NCBI GenBank assembly: GCA_944989445.1
Contig: CALYLW010000052.1
Coordinates: 717,058 to 781,057, forward strand
Direction: 5' to 3'
Source: Ampullaceana balthica
Taxonomy: Eukaryota > Mollusca > Gastropoda > Lymnaeidae
DNA length: 64,000 bases
The notes beneath the pieces were generated by a model. It ran no database searches, had not been told where the DNA came from, and was given only the letters and a program-made list of their open reading frames with translations. Shown piece after piece: positions 45,058 through 58,500 of this stretch (position 1 is the first letter of the stretch; every line of letters begins with the position of its first letter). The translations under genes were made by a program, and so were the position numbers.

Positions 45058-45486
45058 CCCTATCCTATTAACTCGTGAAGGATTCCGGATTCAACGCTTC
45101 CGGATCTGTCGTCAACTTTTTCAAAATGCTCGTAAACACGTTTTCTGACTTGCTAGAGAGCTGAAATTTTCACAGTAGGTTTGGCTTGTGGGGAGAATAA
45201 AGCTTTTAAATTTTTAGATCGATCGAATGAACCGTAATTAAATTAATGCATTTTTAGTTTATCTCTATATGTAGCGGCCAGCTTTTGTTGACATTTTACA
45301 AGTCACGCTGAGTTAAGTTCAGCCATCCGTGACCAAACATTTTCCCTGCCCCTCCGTTTTACAACAAAGGGTATTTAAGGCAATCTCAGTCTGTAAATGT
45401 TTGTCGCGTTTAAGCATGATAAATACTCTTTAGTTATGTCTCATATATAAGGGATTTATAGTCAAAAATTTTGTTTTTACGGTGTG
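45058..45486 (+). repeat. 450-bp stem-loop repeat family copy
   Basis: Starts with TATTAACTCGTGAAGG. Core arms are AGAGAGCTGAAATTTT and AAATTTTTAGATCGATCG; ends CATATATAAGGGATTTATAG then TTTTGTTTTTACGG. The leading AAATCCCT is lost and the right arm is partly diverged. Confidence 0.75.
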
Positions 45487-46550
45487 TGTAACTTTTGTGT
45501 TAGTTGATCAAATTTTATATCTCACATTAAATCCCACAATCGATCACAATAAATATCAATAAAACTTAGAGTTCTGAGTCCCCCTGTGTCACTAATTAGT
45601 TTGTGGCTAAAAAATTATTTTCTGCTTTTTCATGCGAGATTCTACATACCTCACTGCAGCTGGGCCTCATCTTTTTAAAAAAGTTTTTTTGTTCATTTTA
45701 TCATGTTTAATCCACTAAAAGGTTAACTAAAAAGTTAAGGAAATTTCACCTTACAATCTTTTTTAGAAGAGTTTGATCTGTATTACTTTTCCTACCTGGC
45801 ATGCGGCCAGTGGCATGACAAGAAACTGATGATAGTCTCCAAACATTGAATCGTTCAATACAAGGGGAACAACTTTTAGAAGCGTGATTAGATCAGCAAC
45901 AAATGAGTGGTATCCAATCACTTGTTATTTCCAATCTAATGATATGTGCAGTAAAAGGGCAATGGAAGAAATGCAAAGATTAAACCAGTTACTATCTGAT
46001 GATAGAATTTAACTGAAATAAAACTTCGCCTGTGATAAAACTCAAATTAAAAATGATTCTTTAAAAAGTTTTTTAAAAACATTTTAGTCTCTTGTGTGAT
46101 AAATTACTTTCACATTCGACCTACAGTGTTGAGGCCCATGGACACTTTTTTGTTTAAATGGCCTTTACATCCTCTCCCTTATCACACATTTAGACCTGTC
46201 AAACTTTCAGGACAAACTGCAGTTGTAAGTTTGCTGTGACAATGTAAAAGTGTTTGAAACATTCATGTCATCAACTTTTCTTTAATCGGAAATCTTCAAA
46301 AATTGGGTTTGTAAAGAATTTTTTAAATATTTTTTGCTGAAAAATGATATAAACAGAAAAAAATTACAGTATTATGGCTTAGTGCATTTTAATAGATTTG
46401 AATTTTAAATTATACTTCCAGTGCTTTGACTATAACTTTTGATATTAAGTTCGATTATTTTAACTTTAAATTTATTTCAAATCAGGATTTTAAAAATATT
46501 TTTTGTCCTACAGCTCCAAATAGTTCAAAATTTACAAGTGAAATCCTGAG

Positions 46551-49500
46551 ATGGCAATAACAAGAGAATTATGCAAGAGATCACTTGGTCAGCTGTCAGG
46601 TGTATCACTCGGTCAGCTGTCACGTGTATCACTCGGCCAGCTGTCAGGTGTATCACTCGGTCAGCTGTCACGTGTTGCACAGTGCCTGCAAGTACGAAGT
46701 AACTCCACTGTGCAGGACAATGTGGCAACTGAAGATGTGTACGCCAAACCATTCAATGAGATTCCAGGTCCAAAGGGGATTTATGAGTGGCCAGTGATTG
46801 GACCAATGCTGTTATTTAAACCTTTCAGTAGGTGCCCACTGTTGTAGAAATATAATAAGATCAAACTGTTAACAATGTGTAATATTACAATTACAAGGAA
46901 CCCCCATTAATTAACTCATTAGCTCCTGAAGGGCTACTTCCGAATCTATTTCATATTCCGGACAAAAGGGAAGCAACTTCGTTAAGCTTTTGATTCCATT
47001 AGAGAAATGCTTTTATTTTCTAAAGATATTCATTTATCTTAAAAAATAAAATGTTTAATGCATCAAGAAATGAATTAAGTTTAATAATAATATAACATGC
47101 ACTGCGAAATAATGAGGATTGAAGTCTGATAACGCGATTTTCGGCACCTCGGCTGAATACAATCGCCATATAGACGCGTCAAACTAATTCACACATGGAT
47201 CGAAAGTGAAAGAAGATAAAAACATCCGGTGATGTTTATTGAAAACTCGTAGAATCACGCATTAGCCGGAAGTCTCGAGGAAAGCGAGATTTCGTGCTAT
47301 TTTTAAACTAAAAATACGATAGTGCGTTGCTAGACGAAAAGACGCATTTGGGCGCATCCGTACGGACCCCTATAAGGACGCATTTAGTCGCATCAGGAGC
47401 TAATGAGTTAAGACAACAATTTCTATTCAGTCTTTGACTCGCTCCCCCTCCCCATAGTCAACCGCTCTCAAACATTCAAGGAATCATCGCATTAAAAAAA
47501 AGTTCTTCTCTGTTTTGGTTACGGTTGGGGTGGGTGGCCTAGATGATATTTGGGTGGGTGGCCTAGATGATATTTGGGTGGGTGGCATAGATGATATTTG
47601 GTTGGGTGGCATAGATGATATTTGGGTGGGTGGCACAGATGATATTTGGGTGAGTGGCACAGATGATATTTGGTCGGGTGGCATAGATGATATTTGGGTG
47701 GGTGGCCTAGATGATATTTGGGTGGGTGGCATAGATGATATTTGGTTGGGTGGCATAGATGATATTTGGGTGGGTGGCATAGATGATATTTGGGTGGGTG
47801 GCATAGATGATATTTGGGTGGGTGGCATAGATGATATTTGGGTGGGTGGCATAGATGATATTTGGTCGGGCGGCATAGATGATATTTGGGTGAGTGGCAT
47901 AGATGATATTTGGGTGGGTGGCATAGATGATATTTGGTAGGGTGGCATAGATGATATTTGGGCGGGTGGCATAGATGATATTTGGGTGAGTAGCATAGAT
48001 GATATTTAGATGGTTGACAGATAAATGATATTTGGGTGGGTGGCATAGATGATATTTGGGTGGGTGGCATAGATGGATATTTGGTTGTGTGTACTATTGC
48101 AAACAGTAGAAAGTAAAAGAAGTTTTTCTTTTTAAAAAAAATAAATAAACCAATTACAAAGGATTATCCATGTATGACAATTAAATAGACCCCACTTCAT
48201 ATGCTTTCAAAAGTGTTCATTATTTTTTCCTAAGTCACATTTAAATAAAAAATAGCATTTTGAAATGGGTATGTGTTTATAATTCCAACCAGGCAAATAC
48301 ACAGCTGAAACTAGCCACAAAATGATTGATGAAATGTTTGACACATACGGACCAATCATTAAAGTTAACCTGGGCACCAAGATTATATTTGTATCTGACC
48401 CTAAGGATTTTGAGACCGTGTTCAAAAATGAAGGCAAATACCCAGTGCGTCCTGCATTGTCACTTTCTGAATTGTATTTTAAGCGAAACAACTTGCAGGG
48501 TGTCTTCTCCATACTGTGAGTAAAAAAATTATTTTGATCTTAATTTTATTTATTTAATACTGGATGTTCACTATGAAGAAATGATCTATTTGATTCATAC
48601 CCACTTCATCATACAACAGTTTTCAACACAAATTGATATGGACACAATGACTGGGAAGTAAATCCTTATGCCAACTAGTTGAGCTAATTGTTTAACTTTA
48701 TTCCCAAACAATGTTCCCTCTAAGGTTCGTCGCTCCATGAGCAGAGTAAAAAAACTCATATGCAAAGTTGGATAGCATCCATTTCTTGTGCAATATTTTA
48801 CCAAATTTGCTGCGCTGTAATTCTAAACTGCGTCGCAGCATCTGTCAGATATCTGCGCAGCTTAAAGGAAAATTGAGTGCTATGTAATTTCCCACCTCCC
48901 AATAAAAACCTTAAGTTGGTAGATGAGCTTTACCTCACTCCTTAAATTTAAATTCATTCAATTTTATCTAAAATAAGCGTAAATTATATTAAAACATTAT
49001 GTCAACTCTGTAGATCCTATCTTTAACCTCATCAGAAATGGCGAAGAATGGCATTCGAAGCGAACTCCCATCAACAGGCAACTGATGAAAGCCGACTCAG
49101 CCACACATTACCTGGAGCCACAAAACGCAGTGGCTGATGACTTTGTCAAGATCCTGGCATCACGGGATCTGAAAAATGTGGATCAAGCTGACATTTTTTA
49201 TCGTTTTGCATCCGAGAGTAAAATCAAATTTCTAGCTTAGACTTTTATAGTATTGAGAATTAAACAATAGTTTAATTTTTTAAAATTTAATCCTGGGGTG
49301 GATAATTTTGTAAAAAAAATAAATATATATATATATAAATAAAAAAGATAACACCTTTAATAATAATAATATTATGAGTTTGGTTTTAGAAGAAGGAAGA
49401 CAGATTAGAACTATACATTGTCTGCAAGTTTGAACTGACCATAAGAATTATGCCACAGGTATTGGAGTTGTGACTTTCAACCAGAGACTGGGTTACCTGG

Positions 49501-52500
49501 ACAACAACAGCAGCCAAGAATCAGCCGAGTTTCTTGAGGCAGCCAAGAGTTCATTTAAGCAGATCATCAAAGCGGCAACTGGACAGTCAATTGCCCACAG
49601 ATGGTACAGGAACTCTACTTACAAAGAGTTTGAAAGGGCTTTTAACCTCATGTTCAGGTATTTCGTATTGACGTGTGCATGCAATAAAGAATGCATATAC
49701 TTAAAATGATTGATACACATTCGTAGTTCCACTGTGGTATAAAACCGACTTCAGTAGTTCAAAAGGTATGATCTTAGCAGTGGCGTAACAACGGGTTGGC
49801 ATCGGGGCAGTTGCCAAGGGCGCCAGCTCAAAAGGGCGCCACTAAATCTTTAATTTTTAAATTTGTATTTAAATAAATACAGTCGGACCTCTCTAAGTCG
49901 AAATCAAAAGGACCCGGAAAAAAAAATTCAACTTACAGAGTTTTTGAGTTAGGGAAAATGGCGTAATAGACGCAGATTAATCAAGGACAATGTAGATATT
50001 GAGAGGTGGGGGGAACAGCCATACCGGCTAGTAGGCTTGATGGGAAAGAGAGGCGGTGTCTGATGTTTCATATGAAAGGACCCAACTTGCTTTGACATAC
50101 TGACATAAGCCCGTGAGAGGACACACCTTCTCTCCCCTCGCCCACTTTACTCCCTCCACAGTGGGATGGGGGAGTAAGATTTTTAAAAAGAGTCACAGCA
50201 TGCAGCAAAGGGACGCGAATTATATATAGTTACCACTCCTTTTTCTTGTCCTTGTTATGTCGTATGTCTGTATGTTTGCTCTTCCATTTATTTATGAAGA
50301 TTTATAGTTTATATCAGCGTGTGGTGTGTATCGCCTATGTGCAACAGAATACTAAAAACTTCATTCAATGTAATGAGTTCGTTAAATTAACTTGTCTTTC
50401 AGAAATTCTAACAAGCATGCTCAAAAAGCAATGGAAATTATTGAGCAAAAGAAAAGGGATGGAACCCTGAATTTAGATGAGCCTAATTTACTTCTTTCCC
50501 TTGCTTCAGAGAAAAAATTGTCCACTTCTGACGTCAGTGCCATCATGCTGGGCTTGTATTTTGCTGGCACAGACTCTGTAAGTTTGATAAGTGTAGTCAT
50601 AAATAAGAAAGTAAACTTTGTTTTATAATTTATAAATCATTCTGGTTGTAGACTTGAAGGAGAAAAACTCACTGATCCAGGAATTAAAGAATAGAAAACT
50701 TCCAACAAGGGATGAATCAAGTAAAATATTTAATAACTAAAAGTAAGATATGCAGCTGTATTATATAATAATAGACGCCCCGCGGCGTAGCTTAAGCCGC
50801 AGACTTGCTCATGGAGAATGCAAAGAAAGTGGAGAAAGAACGGACACAAACTACAGCACGAAGAAATCAAAACAGCGCGAGTGAACGTCGGTTGGGGCGG
50901 GGGGGGGACTGCCGACTCATTGTTGGTTTCGAGACATTCGCACTGTTGTTATCTACCTGCCCACCACCCTTTACCACATTAGCTTGCCAACCATAAACTG
51001 TGATTGGCCGACCCTAGCGAGGGTCAGCCATGTTGGCAATAAGGGGTAAAAGAACGGGCACAAACAGACATTTTTAAAAATTATAAAAAACAATGTTTTC
51101 GCTGGGGCTTGAACCCAGGACTTTCCCCGTATAAGGCGGACGTAATAACCAGTACACTACAAATCTCACGTTATTCTGTGAAGGAACAATGCAAGTGAAC
51201 GCAAGGACCAATGTTGGTCTCGAGACATTGGTCAACCCCAGCGAGGGTTATTCGTCATGCTCGTTTGCACATACTCGCTTTGGGGAAGGGGTGGGAGGAG
51301 GGTTAGAGAGTCGGCGTGCGTTGTGTCCCGCATGGTTGGATGACGTAGAGAATTATATATACAGAAGCTCAGACTACTGTAGGAGATACCAAAGTGACTG
51401 AGGTACACACTGTTGCGCATGCCTGGAGAGCGAGGGAGGGCTCGTCGCCGAAGTTATTCCAATGTTGAGAAACAAATATTACAGCCATGAAGCCAAGTTG
51501 GAGAGCAACAACTTCGTCCATGAACTTTTCCCAGAAATATGCGACCAATAGAAACAGACAGTTACCTGGAGAATGAATAGGTATAACATTGAACGAAGCT
51601 TTTTTCCGTGACATACAAAGCAGTGTTTATGTTCGCTAAGAAAGGGGGGAAAAGAACAGGCATAAGCATTTAAAAAAAAATTTTTTTAAATGTTACTGCT
51701 TGGGCTTGAACCTAAGACCTTCTGCATGTCAGGCGGATGTAATAACCAATACACTACAAAATACATGCACTCTGTGAAGGAACAACCCAAGTGGATGTAA
51801 AAAACATTGTTGGTCTCAAGACATGCCCCACCCCTCCACTACCTTCGCTTGCCAACCGTTAACTGTGATTAGTTGACCCCAGCGAGGGTCATTTGTTATG
51901 CTTACTTGCACATGCTCGTTTAGGTGCATACATGGTGTCCCGCATGGTTGGGCGACGTAGAGAATTATATATATACTAGGGGTAAGTACCCGGCTTTTCC
52001 AGGGTTTAACAACAACAACAAAAACAACAACAGCAACAACAACAAAACAACAACAGCAACAATGACAAAAACAAAACAGAAACAGCATCTGCAACAAAAA
52101 AACAAAAACAAAACAACAACAAAAACAAAAATAAAACAACAGCAACAACATGAAGGACATTGTCGTCACAGGGCAAGGGATGTGGACAACAACAGCAAAA
52201 ACAACACAAAAGCAGCAACAGCAACAACTACAACAACAAAAAAAAATTATTTTATGGCGATAATCGCCTTCTTGTTAATCTCGACACCAAAATGTTTATT
52301 ATTTTGCGTCATTATTTTACGTCTTAATTTTCAATAATTTTTATTTTATATAGCTCATATAAGGAAAAATTAAATTTTGGGCCCCCGGCCCCCAGTATCT
52401 TATATATATATGGAACGAAACCTGTTTAATAACCTTTCCGGTATAATTTTGTGTACGTGTACCAAATTTCACGTTATTTGGTTGTCTGGATCTTGAGTTA

Positions 52501-55500
52501 TTAGGGAACAGACAGACAGACAGACAACAAATGCGTCTTATATGTATAGATATATATATATATAGTAGTATGTATAAGATCAGGGGGAGGGTGAAAATAA
52601 ATGGGTGGGGGACGGGACAAGTTTTGAAATTTTAAAAAAATATTTGACTCATTTGCACTAAGGTTTTGATCAGCTGGATTAAAATGTATGACTCTGAATG
52701 TTGTTTGTTTATAGTATTAAGTATAATCAAGCTAGTTGGAATACTTTATCCAGGGCTATGCTGATATAAAAGTATTGAGTGTTTTAAGCATGTTTCAGAC
52801 TGCCAAAAACCTCCAGGTGATGTTTTACAATCTAGCAAAGAATCCAGACATACAAGAAACACTCAGGAAGGAAATTCTGGACATCATTGGACCTAATGGA
52901 CCTCTAACAGCAAACGCTCTTTCTAAAATGACCTACTTGAAGGCCTGTCTTAAAGAATCATTCAGGTCAGCTTACAGTCAAATATTAGTAAAGCTTAAAT
53001 ATGTTATAATGAAAGTTTGTAACGTCTCTTTTGGCGACGTATTACTTGTTAATGTGTTTTGTAGACGTTCTCACAATACACAATCTTTCATGCAACAATC
53101 CACTGAAAAATTAATGTCAACAAAATAACTTTAATATGCACACTTTATACAGTAATATAACTTTGAGGTTTCACAGCGTGGAGACATCAGCCACACATCC
53201 GCCATTACTTTCTAGAACTGTCCTTTCGTGCTCTTTTACCCATGTGACCTCTCTGTCACTAATCTCGTGATTCTCACGTGACATTCACCCCCATCCTTAA
53301 ATTATTTTTTTTATATAAAATACAACATTTTTGGTCTTAATAAAATCAAATTAATCTACATGTATATGCAAATTGCAAATATTAATCATCAATGGACATT
53401 CATTGCCTTACACACAATATCTATACATGAAAATCAAGAGAAAAAAAATCTGTAGGGCTTCAACAGTCTACCTGTACTGAAAAAATGAAACTGAAATTTT
53501 AACACAAGTATAATTTTGTGTAAGTAAAATACTTTTAACAATCAATATTCTTACAATTAAAATTAAATATATTGTCCAGTGGAATTCAAACACTGCTCCT
53601 TGATTATTGTTCAGAGAATAAAAATACTAATATTAATACAGTCTCTGGTTTTATCACTTAGGAATTCACAGAATGTCTTTATTTATTGTCATTCTACTTA
53701 ATATGTCTGCAACCACATTGTCCTTTCCTTTAACAGGTTTAATGTCAAATTTGTAGTCGGCTAATAGCATAGCCCAACGATTTACTTTTGCGTTGCTTAT
53801 TTTCTTCTTGTTGAATGCCACAAGTGGTTTGTGGTCTGTTAGAAGAGTTAGAAGGGGGGCGCGGTGGTCGAGTGGCAGCGCACTGGACTGTCGTACCGAT
53901 GGTCACGGGTTCGAATCCGTGTGAAGGCAAGGGTTTGTTCCCGGGGCCTAGGGCGTCCCTGAGTCACCCCGCTCCGAATGGGTACCTAACACTACATGTA
54001 GTTAGGCGGCTGGGTAATGCTTGGAACCCACAAAGCCGTGGCCTGTGATTGCTGCATCACTTGCCAACAGATCATCTGTCATGGTCTGTGGACGCAACTA
54101 TCTTCTGCATAGAAGGAGCGTCTGTATAGATAAGAAGATAAGATAAGAATGTTCTACCTAGAAGGTATTTTTGAAGTTTTTGTAGAGCCCACACTATGGC
54201 TAAACATTCTCTCTCTATGGTGATGTAGTTGCCTTCTGTTCTTGTCAAATTTCTGCTCAGATATTGTATAGGATGGAGAATACCATCATGTTCTTGCATG
54301 AGGCACGCTCCTAATGCAATAGACGATGCATCAGTAGAAACAATGAAAGGTTTGTCCCATTGAGGTGTAACCAAGATGGGTTTCTTCCTAAATGCTTCCT
54401 GAATGTTCTCCAATGCGTTGAAGCAATCTCCTGAAAACTGAAATTTTCGAATATCTGTGTTTTATGTAATTTCTGTTAGTGGGTGAAAAAATTTCTGCAT
54501 AATTTGCAATGAAAGGTCTGTAAAAGTTACATAGTCCCAGCAGGGCTTGCACTTGTTTCTTAGATTTTGGGACTGACAGATTAAAGATATTGTTTTCATT
54601 ATCTGCAGTAGGAGTGACTGCACCACCTCCTATTCTGTATCCCAGAAAATCAATATATTTCTTTCCAATGCTGATCTTTTCTGGTGAGATTGTCACATTA
54701 TGTTTCTTGAGTCTATCCAGTACAGCTTCAAGTGTAAGGTCATGTGTTTCCCAATCTTTAGTGTGGATACTAATGTCGTCTACATAATGTACCACATTTG
54801 GAATGCCTTGTAACATCACTTTCATAAATCTGCTAAAAGTGGCTGTACTGTTGACTAATCCAAACGGCATCACTAACCATTCATACACTTCATCCATGGC
54901 TATGAATGCAGTAGATTTGACAGAATCAGGATCCATGTTTATCTGCCAAAAACCTCTGTTTAAGTCAAATGTGGTGAATATTCTGGAGTTACCAATTCTG
55001 TCTATAATGTCTCTTGGGTCTCCAATAGGTTCATGGTCCAATTTTGTAATATTATCCAATTGTCTGTAATCACAGCATAGTCGAATCTTTCCATTCTTCT
55101 TTTTTACTATGACAGTTGGTGAGGTATAGTTAGCTTCAACTGCTTTTCTTATTTTGTTTTCTTTTAGTAGGTAATCAATTTCTTGTTTTACTGTGTCTCT
55201 ATATGCCATTGGAATAGGGTATACTTTAGTCTTGAAAGGTTCATGTTCTAATAGTTGTATCTTATGAGTCACAGTTTTTGTGTTTCCTGTTTCTTTTGTG
55301 ATGACACCTTTGTATTTTAGAAAAATTTTCATCACTCTGTGTTTCATATTATCTGGTATGTCAGATGATATTCTTTCACTGTCAGGGCTGTTCTTTTTCA
55401 TTGTATTGTCATTTTTCATCATTTCTTTGCTGATGATATTTACTGTTTGTTTTTCTTCTTTATTGTCACCATATGCTCTTAGTTTATCAATGTGTAATTT

Positions 55501-58500
55501 TTTCACATGTCCTTTTACATTGACACTATATGTGACACACTAAGTTTCTCTTCAATGTTGTATGGACCTTCCCATCTGATTTCATTCTTAGCGTTTGGTA
55601 ACAATACTAAGACTTGTTGTTCTGGTTCAAATGTTCTTAATTGTCTGTGTTTATTTTTGATTTTTCTATGTCTTGTACTTTGCTTGATTAGTCTTTGTTT
55701 TGCTGTTTCAATACTGTAGAGTATTTTATCTCTAGTTTCTGACATCAGCTGATATCTGTCCTGCTTATCATCTTGTTTACTTATAAGCCTTTCTTTGAAA
55801 TTTTTTTAAGGACTGCAGGGTTTTGACCTCAAAAGGACTAAAACCTGTGCTTTCATGCTTGCTGCTGTTGTATGCCAATAGTACTAAAGGTAAATATTCA
55901 TGCTATTTGTCTTCATGGTCTATTGTAACCCTTAATAGCATATTCTTGATGGTTTTGTTTAGTCTTTCAATCACTCCATTTGATTGTGGATGGTACACTG
56001 TGCTGTGTACTTGTGTAATATTTAACATTTTCATAATAGCTTGTGTCATCTGTCCGTTGAATTGGCTGCCATTGTCTGAAAGAAGGGTTTGAGGAAAACC
56101 ATATCTGCTGAAAACATTGAGTAATCCAGTGCATATACTTTCTGCATCTATTCGCTTCAGTGGAATAGCTTCACCCCAACTGGAAGCTATGTCCACTATG
56201 GTAAAAGCATACATATGTTTTTTCTTTGACGTCTTTTAGGTCCTATTAGGTCAATGGCAATTTTCTCGAATAAGAAGTTTGCCTTGTCAGATGATTGTAT
56301 TGGCGTTGTGTGCTTTCCATCTTTGGGATTATGTCGTAGACACACTGTTTATCTCTTGATGTATACTTTTATCTGCCTAGCCATTTTAGGCCAGTAAAAG
56401 TTTTCTGCCATTGTAGCAATTGTTTTCTTGGCGCCCATGTGTCCACCTAAAGGACTGTCATGTGTCATTTTAATAATGGTTTCCTGTAACTTTTTAGGAA
56501 GAACCAATATTTTGCACGTACCTGCTTGTGCAATGTTTATCAATATGCCTTTATCTAGCTTGTAATTTTTGTTGTGGCCTGTTTCATTGTCTTTGATAAG
56601 GTTCATTTTTATTTCCATGATTGTGCTATCTTCTTCTTGTAGTTGTTTGAATTCTTGTTTTGACATCAGTTGGCTTCCTATTTCAAGTTTCTCATCAACT
56701 TCAATGTCTGTGATCTCTTTTCTTTTTGTGGTGGCTCTTGTTTGTACAGTAGCACATAATTGATGGCTGTTGTCACACCAAGCCTTGAATATTTCATCAG
56801 AATTGTCAACACCTTCAATATTGCCTATGATGAGATCACAAATGGCATCTTTCAAAACTCTCGCTCAAACTTCACCTTGAAACCAGGGTGAGTTGATGGC
56901 ATCTTTGTGCCATCAGCCATTATTAGTGTGTCTTTTTGCCCATCATATTCTTTTTCTTCCACCATCCTGCTGTGGACCACAATCATTGTGCATCCTGAAT
57001 CACGAAGACACATACATTTTCTATTATTGATGTAAACTGGGTAGAATTTCAGCTTTCCATGACTGTTAATAGGGGCCACAGTATCACTAGATCTTGATTC
57101 TTCTTGTTTCATTTTTTCTTTATCATCTACATCTTGGTAGTCATTCCTTCTCCATGGCTGATCACAATCTCTGTATCTGGAGTTATGATTGTATCTGCCT
57201 CTCCATGATCTTCTACCTTTGCTTTCAAAATGACCTTGTTGTGATCTTTCTTCTGTTTTCTTTCTTATAGGGCTGCCATTAGGTGACACCCTATTTGGTT
57301 GTCCTTTATTGTGGTAACACTGACTCGCCATATGTCCTGGCTTGTTACAGTACCAGCAAATAGTTTGTCTGTTGAATTGGTTTGGCAGACTCTGGTTTCT
57401 CATTCCTTGTCTTTTTTCTTGGATTTTATTTTGTACTGCTGCAAAGACATCTTGTCTTTTATCCATTTCCACATTTGGATGAGAGTCTTTGAATGTGCGT
57501 AATGCATTTCTTAGCTCTGCTTGAGTACGAAATTTCTTAGTTAAATATGTGAATAGAGCTGGTGTTGCATTTTATAAGAACTTGTCAATTAACACCATGT
57601 CTAGTATGGCCTTTGGATTGTTTGTATCTATTGCTGTAAGTTCTAGCCATTTTGTTAATTTAACTTGTGCTTCATGTACTATGTTATGTGGATCTTTGTC
57701 CATCTTGATTCTCATTTCATGAAGTTCCTTTCTATAATCATTTTCTGACTTTCCAAAATGACATAGAAGTGCCTTTTTGACATTTTTTTTTATATGTTTT
57801 TGTTTTCTTTGGCTATACTGTTATCAGCTTCAAATGCTTCTCCAGTTAATTGAGTCATCAATTGTGCTGGCCAATCTTCTTTATCATAACCTTTCATGGC
57901 CATTATGGATTCAAAATAATCCAGATAAACATCCATTTTTTATTTCTGGCTATCATATTTTCTAACTTTGATAGTATCTTTCGGTGCTGACTTTCTTGTG
58001 TGTGTGTGTGACCCCCTTTCCAGTCCATGACGGACTATGGGGCAAGTGATATAGCGTTCACAAGTTTTTAGCCACCACTAATGAGCAGGGGAATGTGTGG
58101 CCAGCGCAATGCCCCAAGGGGCCTTGCCAGTACCTGGGCTCGAACCCGCGACTCGGGATCTGCCTCGGATCGATAGTCCAGTGCGCTACCACTTAGACCA
58201 TCGCGCCCCCCCCCTGACTTTCTATTTGCGTCATTACCAGGATTGTGGCCTCTACTCTCTAGATCAATTTGTAGTTTTAGTTTGTCAATTTGAAGTTTTT
58301 CAAGTTCTCTTCTTGCAACTCTTTCTACTCTTTCAATTATTTGTTTTTGCCTCTCTTCTTCTTTGGCTATTTTTCGCATGTCTTTTTCTTCAGCTATTTT
58401 TAGCTTCTCTTCTTCTTTGGCTACCTTGACTTTCTCTTCTTGTACCTGTACAAGTTTATAATGATACCACATTGTTACCTGTACACGATTATAATAATAC

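Larger units (their letters stand above)
53018..58440 (-). mobile_element. Gmr1-like LTR retrotransposon, decayed, in P450 intron 6
   Basis: Read on the minus strand from 58440 down: Gag coiled coil, Gag capsid, CCHC knuckle, protease, integrase, reverse transcriptase, RNase H, polypurine tract, one LTR. Integrase therefore precedes reverse transcriptase although the sequences are of Ty3/gypsy type. That order is known from the Gmr1 group. Frameshifts and stops occur in gag, integrase and at the RT/RNase H join, and two SINEs interrupt it, so it is inactive. The 5' LTR is missing; Gag runs into a minisatellite at 58440. Confidence 0.85.

Noticed and set aside
47484..48070. Proline/serine- or glycine-rich repeat proteins on either strand
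   Set aside because: 24-bp intronic minisatellite inside P450 intron 1; no independent support.
49011..49035. Acceptor at 49013 for P450 exon 3
   Set aside because: Joining there gives an in-frame stop after three codons; the AG at 49034-49035 restores ILNGEEWHSKR.
51095..51165. Functional tRNA-Val gene
   Set aside because: The acceptor stem does not pair and the anticodon loop is altered; the sequence is part of a duplicated repeat, so it is a tRNA-derived repeat.
52006..52337. Asn/Lys/Thr-rich protein
   Set aside because: CAA low-complexity tract, with a polyphenylalanine/cysteine shadow on the other strand.
53881..53930. Functional tRNA at the box A/box B sequence
   Set aside because: The same head occurs with the same non-tRNA body at 14961-15248, which marks a SINE.
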